This document shows, piece after piece, positions 6,625 through 12,745 of a stretch of DNA of 13,747 nucleotides. Source of the DNA: an archaeon (GTDB lineage Archaea > Thermoplasmatota > Thermoplasmata > Methanomassiliicoccales > Methanomethylophilaceae); NCBI GenBank assembly GCA_024399225.1, contig JAKSHV010000011.1, positions 1 through 13,747 on the forward strand, given 5' to 3'. How positions within the stretch are numbered: position 1 is the stretch's first letter; each line of letters opens with the position of its first letter. Position numbers and translations under genes: made by a program. The notes under the pieces are model-generated. The model had not been told where the DNA came from and did not search any database. It saw only the letters and a program-made list of their open reading frames with translations.

Positions 6625-7056
6625 TCAGTTTGCGGTATAGCGGCCGTACTTGGTTTCGTGGACGTACCCCTGAACGAGCATCGCCTTGAGGATCTTCTCG
6701 GCATTCTTGGGTTCCAGTTTCTCCAGTTCCTCGTAGGTGAACTCGCCATAAACCCTCGTGAGTCCTTTGGAAAGGACTTCCATCTTCTCCTCCAGGCCGT
6801 GGCAGTGCTCGTACTCATATTCCAAAGTGGAGTAGGGGTCGGTGTCAGGAGACGGTTTCTTCTTTTCGGAAATCTCGGCCGAACCGGTCAGCTGAGTAAG
6901 TGCGGCACGTGCGGATGCGGCATCGGTGCTCTTGAAGTAGACCTGGTGGTCCGCCACTGTGCTGTGGGTCCCGCAGTAGGGGCAGGTGGACTTCTTGGTG
7001 GAAAGGTCGACTACACGTTTCCTGTTGCAGTTTATGCATCCGATTACGCCGAACAT
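6625..7056 (-). CDS. Zinc-ribbon protein with DUF1922-like N-terminus and possible winged-helix C-terminus
   Basis: This 143-residue protein begins with a rubredoxin-like zinc ribbon: CINC at residues 7-10 and CPYC about 18 residues later. The pattern of ribbon, short strand and an amphipathic helix rich in Ala (DAASARAALTQL) resembles the small archaeal DUF1922 family. A charged linker with KKKPSPDTDP follows. The C-terminal half (about residues 80-143) is predicted helical and ends KILKAMLVQGYVHETKYGRY, which looks like the last helix and wing of a winged-helix fold. This suggests a nucleic-acid or protein-binding adaptor; no enzymatic motif is seen. It is the last gene of a three-gene operon, starting 4 bases after the pdaD stop, and the longer frame upstream is antisense-like. 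Function unknown; the DUF1922 resemblance is from memory of the family. Confidence 0.75.
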   Translation of the reverse strand: MFGVIGCINCNRKRVVDLSTKKSTCPYCGTHSTVADHQVYFKSTDAASARAALTQLTGSAEISEKKKPSPDTDPYSTLEYEYEHCHGLEEKMEVLSKGLTRVYGEFTYEELEKLEPKNAEKILKAMLVQGYVHETKYGRYTAN

Positions 7057-7060
7057 GGGA

Positions 7061-7537
7061 TCAGTGGAAGTCGCAGAATACAAGTGATGAAATGCAACAG
7101 CCGTACATATTGTCGGGAACGACAAGGTCCTCAACGCGGTAGTGGATCTCGCCGAACTCGACTCCGCGGATGCGGGACATCTCCTCCATTTTCTTTTGGA
7201 GTTCTTTCCTGAGGTCTTCGGCATTTCCGTGAAGGTGACCTTCGGCGACATAGCCTCCGTGACCGTCTTTCCTGTATGTGTAGGCGATGCCTGCAGCGAG
7301 GCGGTCGCCGGAGTAACCCCTCATTTGGGAAAGGACGCAGAATGTGACGGCACCCATGGGGATAGGGCGGATCTCGACCTCGACCGCTCCGTCGGGAATG
7401 ACGGAGGAGACGGCAACGAGGTTCTGTTCGCAGATCTGTGCCTTCATAAGTGCCAGATCGAATGCGTTGAGGTCGGAAACAGGGCTGGTTGCGGTTCCTG
7501 ATGTGATGAAGAATTCTTTGGGTACGAGACAGGCCAT
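7061..7537 (-). CDS. pdaD: Pyruvoyl-dependent arginine decarboxylase
   Basis: The enzyme decarboxylates arginine to agmatine, the first step of archaeal polyamine synthesis; agmatine also feeds agmatidine formation in tRNA-Ile2. The 158-residue length matches the family. The proenzyme cuts itself between two serines to create the pyruvoyl group; here this is VSSVIP, with Ser44-Ser45 as the cleavage pair. LNAFDLALMKA (23-33), the PMGA segment (60-63) and a Glu in GYVAEG (Glu99, corresponding to the catalytic Glu109 of the Methanocaldococcus jannaschii enzyme) are also present. The start at 7537 is preceded by a good Shine-Dalgarno (GGGTGA) overlapping the end of the PAC2 gene, 4 bases away. 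It is the middle gene of a tight operon. No agmatinase is present in the window. Confidence 0.95.
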   Translation of the reverse strand: MACLVPKEFFITSGTATSPVSDLNAFDLALMKAQICEQNLVAVSSVIPDGAVEVEIRPIPMGAVTFCVLSQMRGYSGDRLAAGIAYTYRKDGHGGYVAEGHLHGNAEDLRKELQKKMEEMSRIRGVEFGEIHYRVEDLVVPDNMYGCCISSLVFCDFH

Positions 7538-7541
7538 TTAT

Positions 7542-8351
7542 TCACCCGTATAGGTTCTGGTTGATCATGTTCTGCTGGTTCTGCTGCACGCGGACACGGT
7601 TATCGAGGTCTTCTGCCTCATGATACAAAGGTGTGGGGTCGACGTTCAGACGGGGAATCAGCTGTTTGAGCGGATTGAGGATCTCTGCAGCGGCCCTCGG
7701 ATCGGGCAGTTGGGGATTGGCGGGAGATATCAGACAGATGGTATTGGTACCGTCGTAACGGCTCTGGTATAGGCCGACACCGGACATTCCGCGGATTATC
7801 CCCTCCTCCATGAGGCGTACTCCCGCATCCTCGAGTTTTGCCTTGGCAGCATCATTGGAGTATGCCCCCATGATCTGCACGGCAGGCTCGTTGGAAGCTA
7901 TTCCGTCAAGGAAGATGATGTCATTAGCCCCCATTTCCTTGACCTGCTCCATGATGTCCAGTGCAAGGTCGTATGTGAACTCGGGCTTGGGTGCTACCTC
8001 GGATGTAACGATGATGATGTCCCTGGATTTGACACGTTTCTTCGGTTTTTCCTCGACGGTCTCCTGCGCGGATTCCTCCTTGACCTCGCCCTCTGCGGAT
8101 TTGGATTTCTTCCTCATCCTAGGTATGGGTCCTGCATAGATCCTGATGGGAGGATATGCGTTTCCGTTCTGCAGAATCGTGTATTGCTGGATGTCCGGAT
8201 AGGTGATTCCCCCTACGACCTGCAGTTTGAGTTCGCGTGCAAGGAAACTCGTGGCGATGGAGCCTACGAGTCCGATACTAGGGAATCCAATTACCGCGAT
8301 AGGGTCTTTGAGCTCTTTCTGCTCATACCAGAAGTATTTCGGTGCGGACAT
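7542..8351 (-). CDS. PAC2 family protein (proteasome assembly chaperone-like)
   Basis: This 269-residue protein matches the PAC2 (PbaB-like) family. The N-terminal block IAVIGFPSIGLVGSIA with SFLARELK is characteristic, as are the later DIIFLDGIAS and GVGLYQSRY segments. Archaeal PbaA/PbaB proteins help assemble the 20S proteasome, but many PAC2 proteins have no tested role. A charged, Glu/Lys-rich insertion (about residues 82-110) interrupts the domain and is probably a surface loop. The C-terminus is rich in Gln and Asn (VRVQQNQQNMINQNLYG), likely a flexible tail or short coiled coil. It is the first gene of an operon with pdaD and the zinc-ribbon gene. The ATG at 8351 lies about 24 bases from a TATA box, so the transcript should be leaderless. 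No proteasome subunit gene is nearby. Confidence 0.87.
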   Translation of the reverse strand: MSAPKYFWYEQKELKDPIAVIGFPSIGLVGSIATSFLARELKLQVVGGITYPDIQQYTILQNGNAYPPIRIYAGPIPRMRKKSKSAEGEVKEESAQETVEEKPKKRVKSRDIIIVTSEVAPKPEFTYDLALDIMEQVKEMGANDIIFLDGIASNEPAVQIMGAYSNDAAKAKLEDAGVRLMEEGIIRGMSGVGLYQSRYDGTNTICLISPANPQLPDPRAAAEILNPLKQLIPRLNVDPTPLYHEAEDLDNRVRVQQNQQNMINQNLYG

Positions 8352-8370
8352 CGAACTGCCATAGATTCAG

Positions 8371-8380
8371 ACTTATATGA
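8371..8380 (-). promoter_or_regulatory. TATA box of the PAC2-pdaD operon
   Basis: TCATATAAGT on the minus strand is centred about 24 bases from the ATG at 8351, suggesting a leaderless mRNA. Confidence 0.6.
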
Positions 8381-8396
8381 TGGTGTTGGGCACAAT

Positions 8397-8407
8397 TTGA
8401 TATTATC
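8397..8407 (+). promoter_or_regulatory. TATA box of the M16 protease gene
   Basis: TTTGATATTAT is centred about 23-24 bases from the ATG at 8426. It faces away from the PAC2-operon TATA box some 25 bases away, so the two promoters are separate but closely packed. Confidence 0.5.
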
Positions 8408-8425
8408 CATGGAACATTCGCATGT

Positions 8426-9700
8426 ATGCAGAACAACCCCATCGAACTCACAATGACCTCGGCAGGCATACCCGTCCTGACCGAGCATGTCCCCAACAGC
8501 GCTAGCGCAGGATTCCTGGTCGCCGTACGTACTGGATCCAGGGACGAATACGATGGAATCTTCGGACTTTCCCACCTTCTGGAACATACGGTTTTCAGAG
8601 AGACCAAGACACGCAACTCCTTCGAGATGGCCAAGGAAATGGAAGGAGCAGGAGGAGAACTCAACGCCTTCACGGCCAAAGAGATGACCGGATTCTACGG
8701 CATCACTCTCGGAGAGACCGCCGATGTGGCTATGAAACTCGTTGGTGACATCGTGGCGAATCCTCTCATCAACGAGAAAGATACCGAATTAGAGAAGGAG
8801 ATCGTTCTCCAGGAGCTCAGCATGGTTAAATCCGAACCTGAATCCTATGTACACGATCTCTTCGAAGAGAATCTCTGGGCAGGAAACGAACTGGGTCGCG
8901 ACGAAGGCGGAAGCGAGGAGACGGTCATCCCTCTGACCCATGAGGATCTCAGGAAGTACTATGATGAGAGGTATGGAAGGCCGAATCTCGCTGTCTTCGC
9001 CACAGGCAACTTCGATAAGGAGGAGGTAGTCAAATGGGCGGAGGAGACCTTCGATCCGATGGATGCGCCCGTAGTCAACAAGAGGACCACCCCTGACATG
9101 CCCAAGGCCAAGTACTCCTGTACCGAACATAACTCCGAGCATCTGAACATCGGATTCGGATTCCCGGTGGGAAAGCTCGATGCCAAGGAACGTGCAGCAG
9201 TCAGGGTACTCGGTGCAGTTATGGGTGCCGGAACAAGTTCCAGGCTGTTCCAGAACGTTCGTGAGAAGAATGCTCTGGTCTATTCGATCTATAATGACAG
9301 TCACAACTACAGCGATGCCGGATACATTTCCGCGTTCATGTCCTGTACCGGAAAGAATGTCATCAAAGCCATGGAGGAGACAGCGAGATCCTACTCCGAC
9401 TTCAAGAAAAACGGTCTCGAGAAGGATGAACTTCAGAGAACCAAGAACCTTCTCAAAGGTGCCGTAGCAAGGGGTGCCGAGACCACCGATAACAGAGTCT
9501 ACCGCATGTGTGTAGGATATATGACGCATGGAAGTGCCAGCAGTACAGCCGACACCCTGGCACAGATCGATGCGGTCACCGAGGATGAGGTCATGGCTGT
9601 CGCCGAGAAGTACCTTACCTCTGACAGACTGAATATAACGGTCCTCGGACGCTGTTCTAAGAAGGTTCAGGCATTCGAGTTTTCTTCGCTGGAAATCTGA
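8426..9700 (+). CDS. M16 family zinc metallopeptidase
   Basis: This 424-residue protein has the inverted zinc motif HLLEH (His50, Glu53, His54) and the distal ligand Glu130 in EIVLQEL, 76 residues after the second His, as in processing peptidases. The N-terminal M16 domain spans about 12-165 and the C-terminal M16C domain about 170-405, with HLNIGFGFPVG and the ALVYSIYNDSH segment (the R/Y-type substrate-contact region). Family members degrade or process peptides in a clamshell chamber; bacterial and archaeal single-chain forms usually dimerise. There is no signal peptide or membrane helix, so it is cytoplasmic. Substrate unknown. ATG 8426 is 23-24 bases from a TATA box. Its last 34 bases overlap the convergent hydrogenase-protease gene. 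Confidence 0.93.
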   Translation: MQNNPIELTMTSAGIPVLTEHVPNSASAGFLVAVRTGSRDEYDGIFGLSHLLEHTVFRETKTRNSFEMAKEMEGAGGELNAFTAKEMTGFYGITLGETADVAMKLVGDIVANPLINEKDTELEKEIVLQELSMVKSEPESYVHDLFEENLWAGNELGRDEGGSEETVIPLTHEDLRKYYDERYGRPNLAVFATGNFDKEEVVKWAEETFDPMDAPVVNKRTTPDMPKAKYSCTEHNSEHLNIGFGFPVGKLDAKERAAVRVLGAVMGAGTSSRLFQNVREKNALVYSIYNDSHNYSDAGYISAFMSCTGKNVIKAMEETARSYSDFKKNGLEKDELQRTKNLLKGAVARGAETTDNRVYRMCVGYMTHGSASSTADTLAQIDAVTEDEVMAVAEKYLTSDRLNITVLGRCSKKVQAFEFSSLEI

Positions 9701-10182
9701 TCCCGGTCTTTTCTGAATTCGTCAAGGACGAACAGGACCGCCTTTTCGGCGGATTCCTGTTTTTCCGCGACGACGGGGGTGAGGGATTCGCTCATGGTTG
9801 CCATGTCCTCGATCTCCATCGCTACGAATTTTATCTGAAGGGGCATGGTGGTGGGGTCCATCTCACGACCGATCTTGATGGCGGTAGCGACGTTGATGTC
9901 ATGAGAGGGGACGTCATGGACGGTCGATTCGAAGTCTGCGACATCGAAAATAAGAATGGTTCCAGGAGCATAGTTCCACGTCTGGATGGCATCCACGATG
10001 ACTGCATAGCTGTATCCTCTCAGAAGGGGAAGTAATTCAAGTCCGCCGACGGCTTCCTGAAAACAGTCCACATCTCCCATTCCCATTTTCTGGATGTTTT
10101 CGGAGATACGTAGTCCGATCGAGTCATCGGTCATGATAGGGCTTCCGATGCCGATGACGGCCAAGCGTCCGTTGAGTGCCAT
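9667..10182 (-). CDS. Hydrogenase maturation protease (HyaD/HycI/FrhD family)
   Basis: This family removes the C-terminal peptide of a [NiFe]-hydrogenase large subunit after the nickel centre is built, allowing assembly. The 171-residue protein starts VIGIGSPIMTDDSIGLRI, the family signature. Likely nickel-sensing ligands are Asp20, Asp64 (VIVDA) and His94 (PSHD), corresponding to Glu16, Asp62 and His93 of E. coli HybD. The final 25 residues are charged and probably unstructured. The likely client in a cytochrome-free methanogen is MvhA or FrhA; neither is in the window, though hdrCB lies 1 kb away. ATG 10182 is favoured by a TATA box about 27 bases upstream; a longer frame to 10281 would start inside the promoter region of the divergent regulator. 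The 3' end overlaps the M16 gene on the other strand. Confidence 0.9.
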   Translation of the reverse strand: MALNGRLAVIGIGSPIMTDDSIGLRISENIQKMGMGDVDCFQEAVGGLELLPLLRGYSYAVIVDAIQTWNYAPGTILIFDVADFESTVHDVPSHDINVATAIKIGREMDPTTMPLQIKFVAMEIEDMATMSESLTPVVAEKQESAEKAVLFVLDEFRKDRDQISSEENSNA

Positions 10183-10204
10183 GTTATGCCGATTCCTACG
10201 GTTG

Positions 10205-10213
10205 CATTTAACA
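10205..10213 (-). promoter_or_regulatory. TATA-like element of the hydrogenase protease gene
   Basis: GTTAAATGC on the minus strand is centred about 27 bases upstream of the ATG at 10182. It is weaker than the other TATA boxes in the window but correctly placed for a leaderless transcript. Confidence 0.4.
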
Positions 10214-10229
10214 CTTTTTTGATTCATAT

Positions 10230-10262
10230 GGGTTTTAGCTATTTTGCTAAACCCCGTTACGG
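10230..10262. promoter_or_regulatory. Inverted repeats in the divergent regulator/hydrogenase-protease promoter
   Basis: GGGTTTTAGC (10230-10239) and GCTAAACCCC (10246-10255) form a 10-bp inverted repeat with one mismatch and a 6-base AT spacer. Overlapping its right end is CCGTTACGG (10254-10262), a perfect 9-base palindrome that abuts the TATA box at 10263-10270. The pair lies between two divergent genes, one a DNA-binding regulator, so an autoregulatory operator is the simplest reading. Confidence 0.45.
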
Positions 10263-10270
10263 TTATAATA
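10263..10270 (+). promoter_or_regulatory. TATA box of the ModE/LysR-like regulator
   Basis: TTATAATA is centred about 26 bases before the ATG at 10293, predicting a leaderless mRNA. Confidence 0.6.
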
Positions 10271-10292
10271 CAGCAATTCATTATACCCAGAG

Positions 10293-11102
10293 ATGGAAAT
10301 TAAAATCCGCACTGAACAGATAATTAATGGCCAGTCCATCACCAACCGCCAACTCGAAGCCCTGTGGGCCGTCGGTAAGACCGGCAGCATGTCCGCAGCC
10401 GCGAAAAAACTCGGAGTATCTGTTCCGGTTATCCATCGTTATGTGACCAATATCGAATCCGCAGCAGGGGAACCAGTAACCAAGTCAACTCCAATGGGAA
10501 CCGTTCTCACCGCCGCAGGAAAGCAAATCTCCGATATGTACATGGCCGGAGAGGCGAGATGCAGTGACGACCACGGGTTCACTGTCGCATGCAGCCCCGT
10601 CACCGAGGACCTCATGATGTCGGTACTCTCCTCGCTGAAGATGACCGATGTGGAACTCGTCATCTCCGATGATGCCCACAACACTAGGATGATGATCGAG
10701 GGTCTCGCCGATATGGTCCTCATCGATGATCCCCTCTACCTTTTCGACATCGACGAGTACGGATTCTCTGCAGACGAGATCGGATACATGGGCATGGTCT
10801 ATGTGGACAACGGACCGTCCTTCATCCGTTACCGTTACGGTGCACAGAGGGTCGCATTCATGTTCCTTGACACCCTCAATACGACCTACACCGTAGATGC
10901 AGAGACCTATTCGCTTTCCGAGATGCTCGGATCCAACAAGAGCTTCTTCGTCGACGAGTTTTTGCTGACCAGGAAGGGACTGAAGCTGAAGAGTGCCGTC
11001 GACCCCAAGGTTCTCAGGCACGCAATCACCGCGATCTTCCGTTCCGAGAACAAAACCGTCATGAAGCTCATTAACGCCCTAAAGGCCAGGCATATCAACT
11101 GA
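10293..11102 (+). CDS. ModE/LysR-like transcriptional regulator
   Basis: This 269-residue protein starts with a winged helix-turn-helix of the LysR/ModE type (about residues 16-80): TNRQLEALWAVGKTGSMSAA, the recognition part KKLGVSVPVIHRYVTNIE, and a wing ending TAAGKQI. The rest (about 95-265) begins FTVACSPVTEDLMMSVL and contains ELVISDDAHNTRMM and DMVLIDDPLYLFD, a pattern of alternating strands and helices resembling the substrate-binding part of LysR or molybdate-binding proteins, so it probably senses a small ligand. No MOP domain is seen. It is divergent from the hydrogenase maturation protease and 110 bases upstream of hdrC on the same strand. Control of itself and of hydrogenase/Hdr genes is a reasonable guess. 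The ligand is unknown. Confidence 0.82.
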   Translation: MEIKIRTEQIINGQSITNRQLEALWAVGKTGSMSAAAKKLGVSVPVIHRYVTNIESAAGEPVTKSTPMGTVLTAAGKQISDMYMAGEARCSDDHGFTVACSPVTEDLMMSVLSSLKMTDVELVISDDAHNTRMMIEGLADMVLIDDPLYLFDIDEYGFSADEIGYMGMVYVDNGPSFIRYRYGAQRVAFMFLDTLNTTYTVDAETYSLSEMLGSNKSFFVDEFLLTRKGLKLKSAVDPKVLRHAITAIFRSENKTVMKLINALKARHIN

Positions 11103-11126
11103 TTTGTTGGAAAAAGATTCGATTTA

Positions 11127-11158
11127 GGATTACCTTATTCGGTATAACCTAGTTATCC
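11127..11158. promoter_or_regulatory. Nested TACC/GGTA repeats upstream of hdrC
   Basis: Between the regulator stop and the hdrC promoter, TACC (11131-11134) and GGTA (11141-11144) face each other. GGTATAAC (11141-11148) and GTTATCC (11152-11158) form an imperfect inverted repeat with one extra base. The arrangement leads into the cleaner repeat at 11156-11187. Possible upstream protein-binding sites; weak on their own. Confidence 0.25.
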
Positions 11159-11187
11159 TTACCATACGCAATTATATAGGGTAAGGA
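11156..11187. promoter_or_regulatory. 8-bp inverted repeat flanking the hdrC TATA box
   Basis: TCCTTACC (11156-11163) and GGTAAGGA (11180-11187) are exact reverse complements separated by 16 bases. The TATA box ATTATATAG (11171-11179) lies inside. A dimer bound here would cover TATA and the upstream BRE position, as expected for a repressor site, or could act as an activator platform. Confidence 0.5.
11171..11179 (+). promoter_or_regulatory. TATA box of hdrCB
   Basis: ATTATATAG predicts transcription near 11201. That leaves a leader of about 12 bases containing GAGG (11203-11206), a Shine-Dalgarno sequence for the ATG at 11213. Confidence 0.65.
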
Positions 11188-11212
11188 AATTTTGAACACT
11201 CAGAGGATTAAA

Positions 11213-11713
11213 ATGGAGTTTAAAAACAACCCCGAATTCGAGCAGCAGCTCGCCGTTCTCGGCGGAGCTGACGCAAAGCTCTGTTTCCAGTGCGGTACCT
11301 GTACCGCAGGATGCCCCTCCGGAAGGCGCACTTCCTACAGGGTCAGGAAACTCGTCCGCATGGCACAGCTTGACATGAAAGAGGAGATCGTCAACAGCGA
11401 GGAACTCTGGATGTGCAGCACCTGTTACACCTGTATGGAGAGGTGCCCCCGCCGTGTCCCCATCGTCGACATCATCATCGCACTCAGGAACATCGCAGTT
11501 TCCGAGGGACACATCAAGGACAAGCACAAGGGAACCGCAAAGAACCTCTACACCCTTGGACACACCGTCCCCATCAACGACGAAGTCAAAGCCAACAGGG
11601 CAAAACTCGGACTCCCCGAGGTACCTCCCACCGTTCTCGCAAACGAGAAGGCAATGGCAGAACTCAAAGCAATTCTTGATGCTGCAGGATTCGACGGCAT
11701 CGTAAAGGAGTGA
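11213..11713 (+). CDS. hdrC: CoB-CoM heterodisulfide reductase subunit HdrC
   Basis: This 166-residue protein carries two classical [4Fe-4S] motifs: CFQCGTCTAGCPSG near residues 23-36 and CSTCYTCMERCPRRVP near residues 67-82. It carries electrons from HdrA to HdrB, where the CoM-S-S-CoB heterodisulfide is reduced at the end of methanogenesis. The remainder is helical and matches HdrC length. An in-frame TTG at 11192 exists, but ATG 11213 has a Shine-Dalgarno (GAGG, 6-9 bases upstream) and starts MEFKNNPEF, as expected. It overlaps functionally and physically with hdrB, whose start follows the stop by 5 bases. Codon use is highly biased, suggesting high expression. hdrA is not adjacent, a split organisation known in several methanogens. 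The regulator at 10293 lies directly upstream. Confidence 0.96.
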   Translation: MEFKNNPEFEQQLAVLGGADAKLCFQCGTCTAGCPSGRRTSYRVRKLVRMAQLDMKEEIVNSEELWMCSTCYTCMERCPRRVPIVDIIIALRNIAVSEGHIKDKHKGTAKNLYTLGHTVPINDEVKANRAKLGLPEVPPTVLANEKAMAELKAILDAAGFDGIVKE

Positions 11714-11718
11714 TTTCA

Positions 11719-12564
11719 ATGGCTAAATACGCATTCTTCCTCGGATGTGTCGCACCTCTCAGGTACCCCGGTATCGAGAAGTCCACCCGTGTCGTCTTCG
11801 ACAAGCTCGGAGTAGAGCTCGTCGACCTCACCGATGCCTCCTGCTGCCCCGCACCCGGAGTCATCAAAGCATTCTCCAAGACCACCTGGCTCGCAGCCGC
11901 AGCAAGGAACCTCGCACTCGCAGAGAAGATGGGACTCCCCATCATGACCATCTGCAACGGATGCTACGGATCCCTCTTCGAGGCAGCACACGAGCTCAAC
12001 AACAACGCAGAGGAACTCGCAAAAGTCAACGAGATCCTTGCAAAGGTCGGAGTCAAATACAACGGAACCACCCAGGTTTACCACTTCGCAGAAGTCCTCT
12101 ACAAAGAGGTCGGAATCGAGGCAATCAAAGCTTCCTTCACCAAGCCCCTCGAGTACAGGATCGGTGTCTTCTACGGATGCCACTTCCTCAAGCCCACCGA
12201 CATCAAAGGCATCGACGATGCTGAGGATCCCCACATCCTTGAGGACCTTGTCGAGGCAACCGGATGTAAGGCAATGCCCAGGAAGCAGAAGACCCTCTGC
12301 TGCGGATCTGGAGGAGGACTTAAGGCCGCCTTCGGAAACGTCACCAAAGAGTTCACCCAGACCAACCTTGAGAACATCAAGGCATCCGACGCACAGTTCA
12401 TCGTCGACGTCTGTCCCTTCTGCCACCTCCAGTTCGACACTGCACAGAAGGAGCTCGGCTTCGAGATCCCTGTACTTCACCTTGCACAGCTCTACGGAAT
12501 CGCAATGGGCATGACCGAGGAAGAACTCGGACTTGCACTCCACAAGGTTCCTGTAAAGCTCTGA
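11719..12564 (+). CDS. hdrB: CoB-CoM heterodisulfide reductase subunit HdrB
   Basis: This is the catalytic subunit that reduces CoM-S-S-CoB, using two non-cubane [4Fe-4S] clusters. The 281-residue protein has both complete cysteine-rich CCG domains: FLGCVAPLRYPG, DASCCPAPG and TICNGCYGS in the first half, and FYGCHFLKP, TLCCGSGGG and VDVCPFCHLQFD in the second. No key cysteine is missing. ATG 11719 is preceded by GGAG, which lies in the end of hdrC, so the two are translationally linked. HdrBC needs HdrA, and usually MvhADG, for electron bifurcation to ferredoxin; those genes must be elsewhere. The complete double CCG set argues against a truncated HdrD-like protein. A UUCG hairpin terminator starts 22 bases after the TGA. 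Codon bias matches hdrC and eS1. Confidence 0.97.
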   Translation: MAKYAFFLGCVAPLRYPGIEKSTRVVFDKLGVELVDLTDASCCPAPGVIKAFSKTTWLAAAARNLALAEKMGLPIMTICNGCYGSLFEAAHELNNNAEELAKVNEILAKVGVKYNGTTQVYHFAEVLYKEVGIEAIKASFTKPLEYRIGVFYGCHFLKPTDIKGIDDAEDPHILEDLVEATGCKAMPRKQKTLCCGSGGGLKAAFGNVTKEFTQTNLENIKASDAQFIVDVCPFCHLQFDTAQKELGFEIPVLHLAQLYGIAMGMTEEELGLALHKVPVKL

Positions 12565-12586
12565 ATGGGTAACTGAAACTTTAACA

Positions 12587-12602
12587 GGGGGCTTCGGCCC
12601 CC
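12587..12602 (+). terminator. UUCG-hairpin terminator of hdrCB
   Basis: GGGGGC-TTCG-GCCCCC (6-bp stem, UUCG tetraloop closed by C-G) is preceded by TTAACA and followed by ATCCTTCTTCT. The same hairpin, with the same TAACA lead-in, occurs after the eS1 gene. Confidence 0.8.
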
Positions 12603-12669
12603 ATCCTTCTTCTATAATATATTCAAAGATTCGATCGGTTTGTGTTGTTTGGTTCCAACCGGGTCAGCT

Positions 12670-12710
12670 TTAAATAATACTGGTACTCAATAATCAAACT
12701 CATTATATAG
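12670..12710 (+). promoter_or_regulatory. Two candidate TATA boxes upstream of eS1
   Basis: TTTAAATAATA (12670-12680) and TTATATAG (12703-12710) are both good TATA matches. The nearer predicts a start near 12734 and a leader of about 12 bases with GAGG at 12734-12737, before the ATG at 12746. The farther would give a leader of about 44 bases. The 140 bases between the hdrB terminator and eS1 contain no gene that I can support. Confidence 0.5.
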
Positions 12711-12745
12711 TGCGATTAGTTGCTCTCGACTAAGAGGCTATTAAA

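Noticed and set aside
7057..7251. N-terminal extension of the zinc-ribbon gene to 7251
   Set aside because: The extension would overlap pdaD in another frame and has Ser/Arg-rich non-conserved sequence; the zinc ribbon starts just after ATG 7056.
10183..10281. 33-residue N-terminal extension of the hydrogenase maturation protease
   Set aside because: It would run through the promoter elements and inverted repeats of the divergent regulator, and the family N-terminus fits MALNGRLAVIGIGSP.
11716..12543. Minus-strand open frame antisense to hdrB, and similar ones opposite hdrC, eS1, M16 and the PAPS-like gene
   Set aside because: Same codon-bias artefact; composition is low-complexity and no protein family motif appears, whereas the opposite strand encodes well-known proteins.
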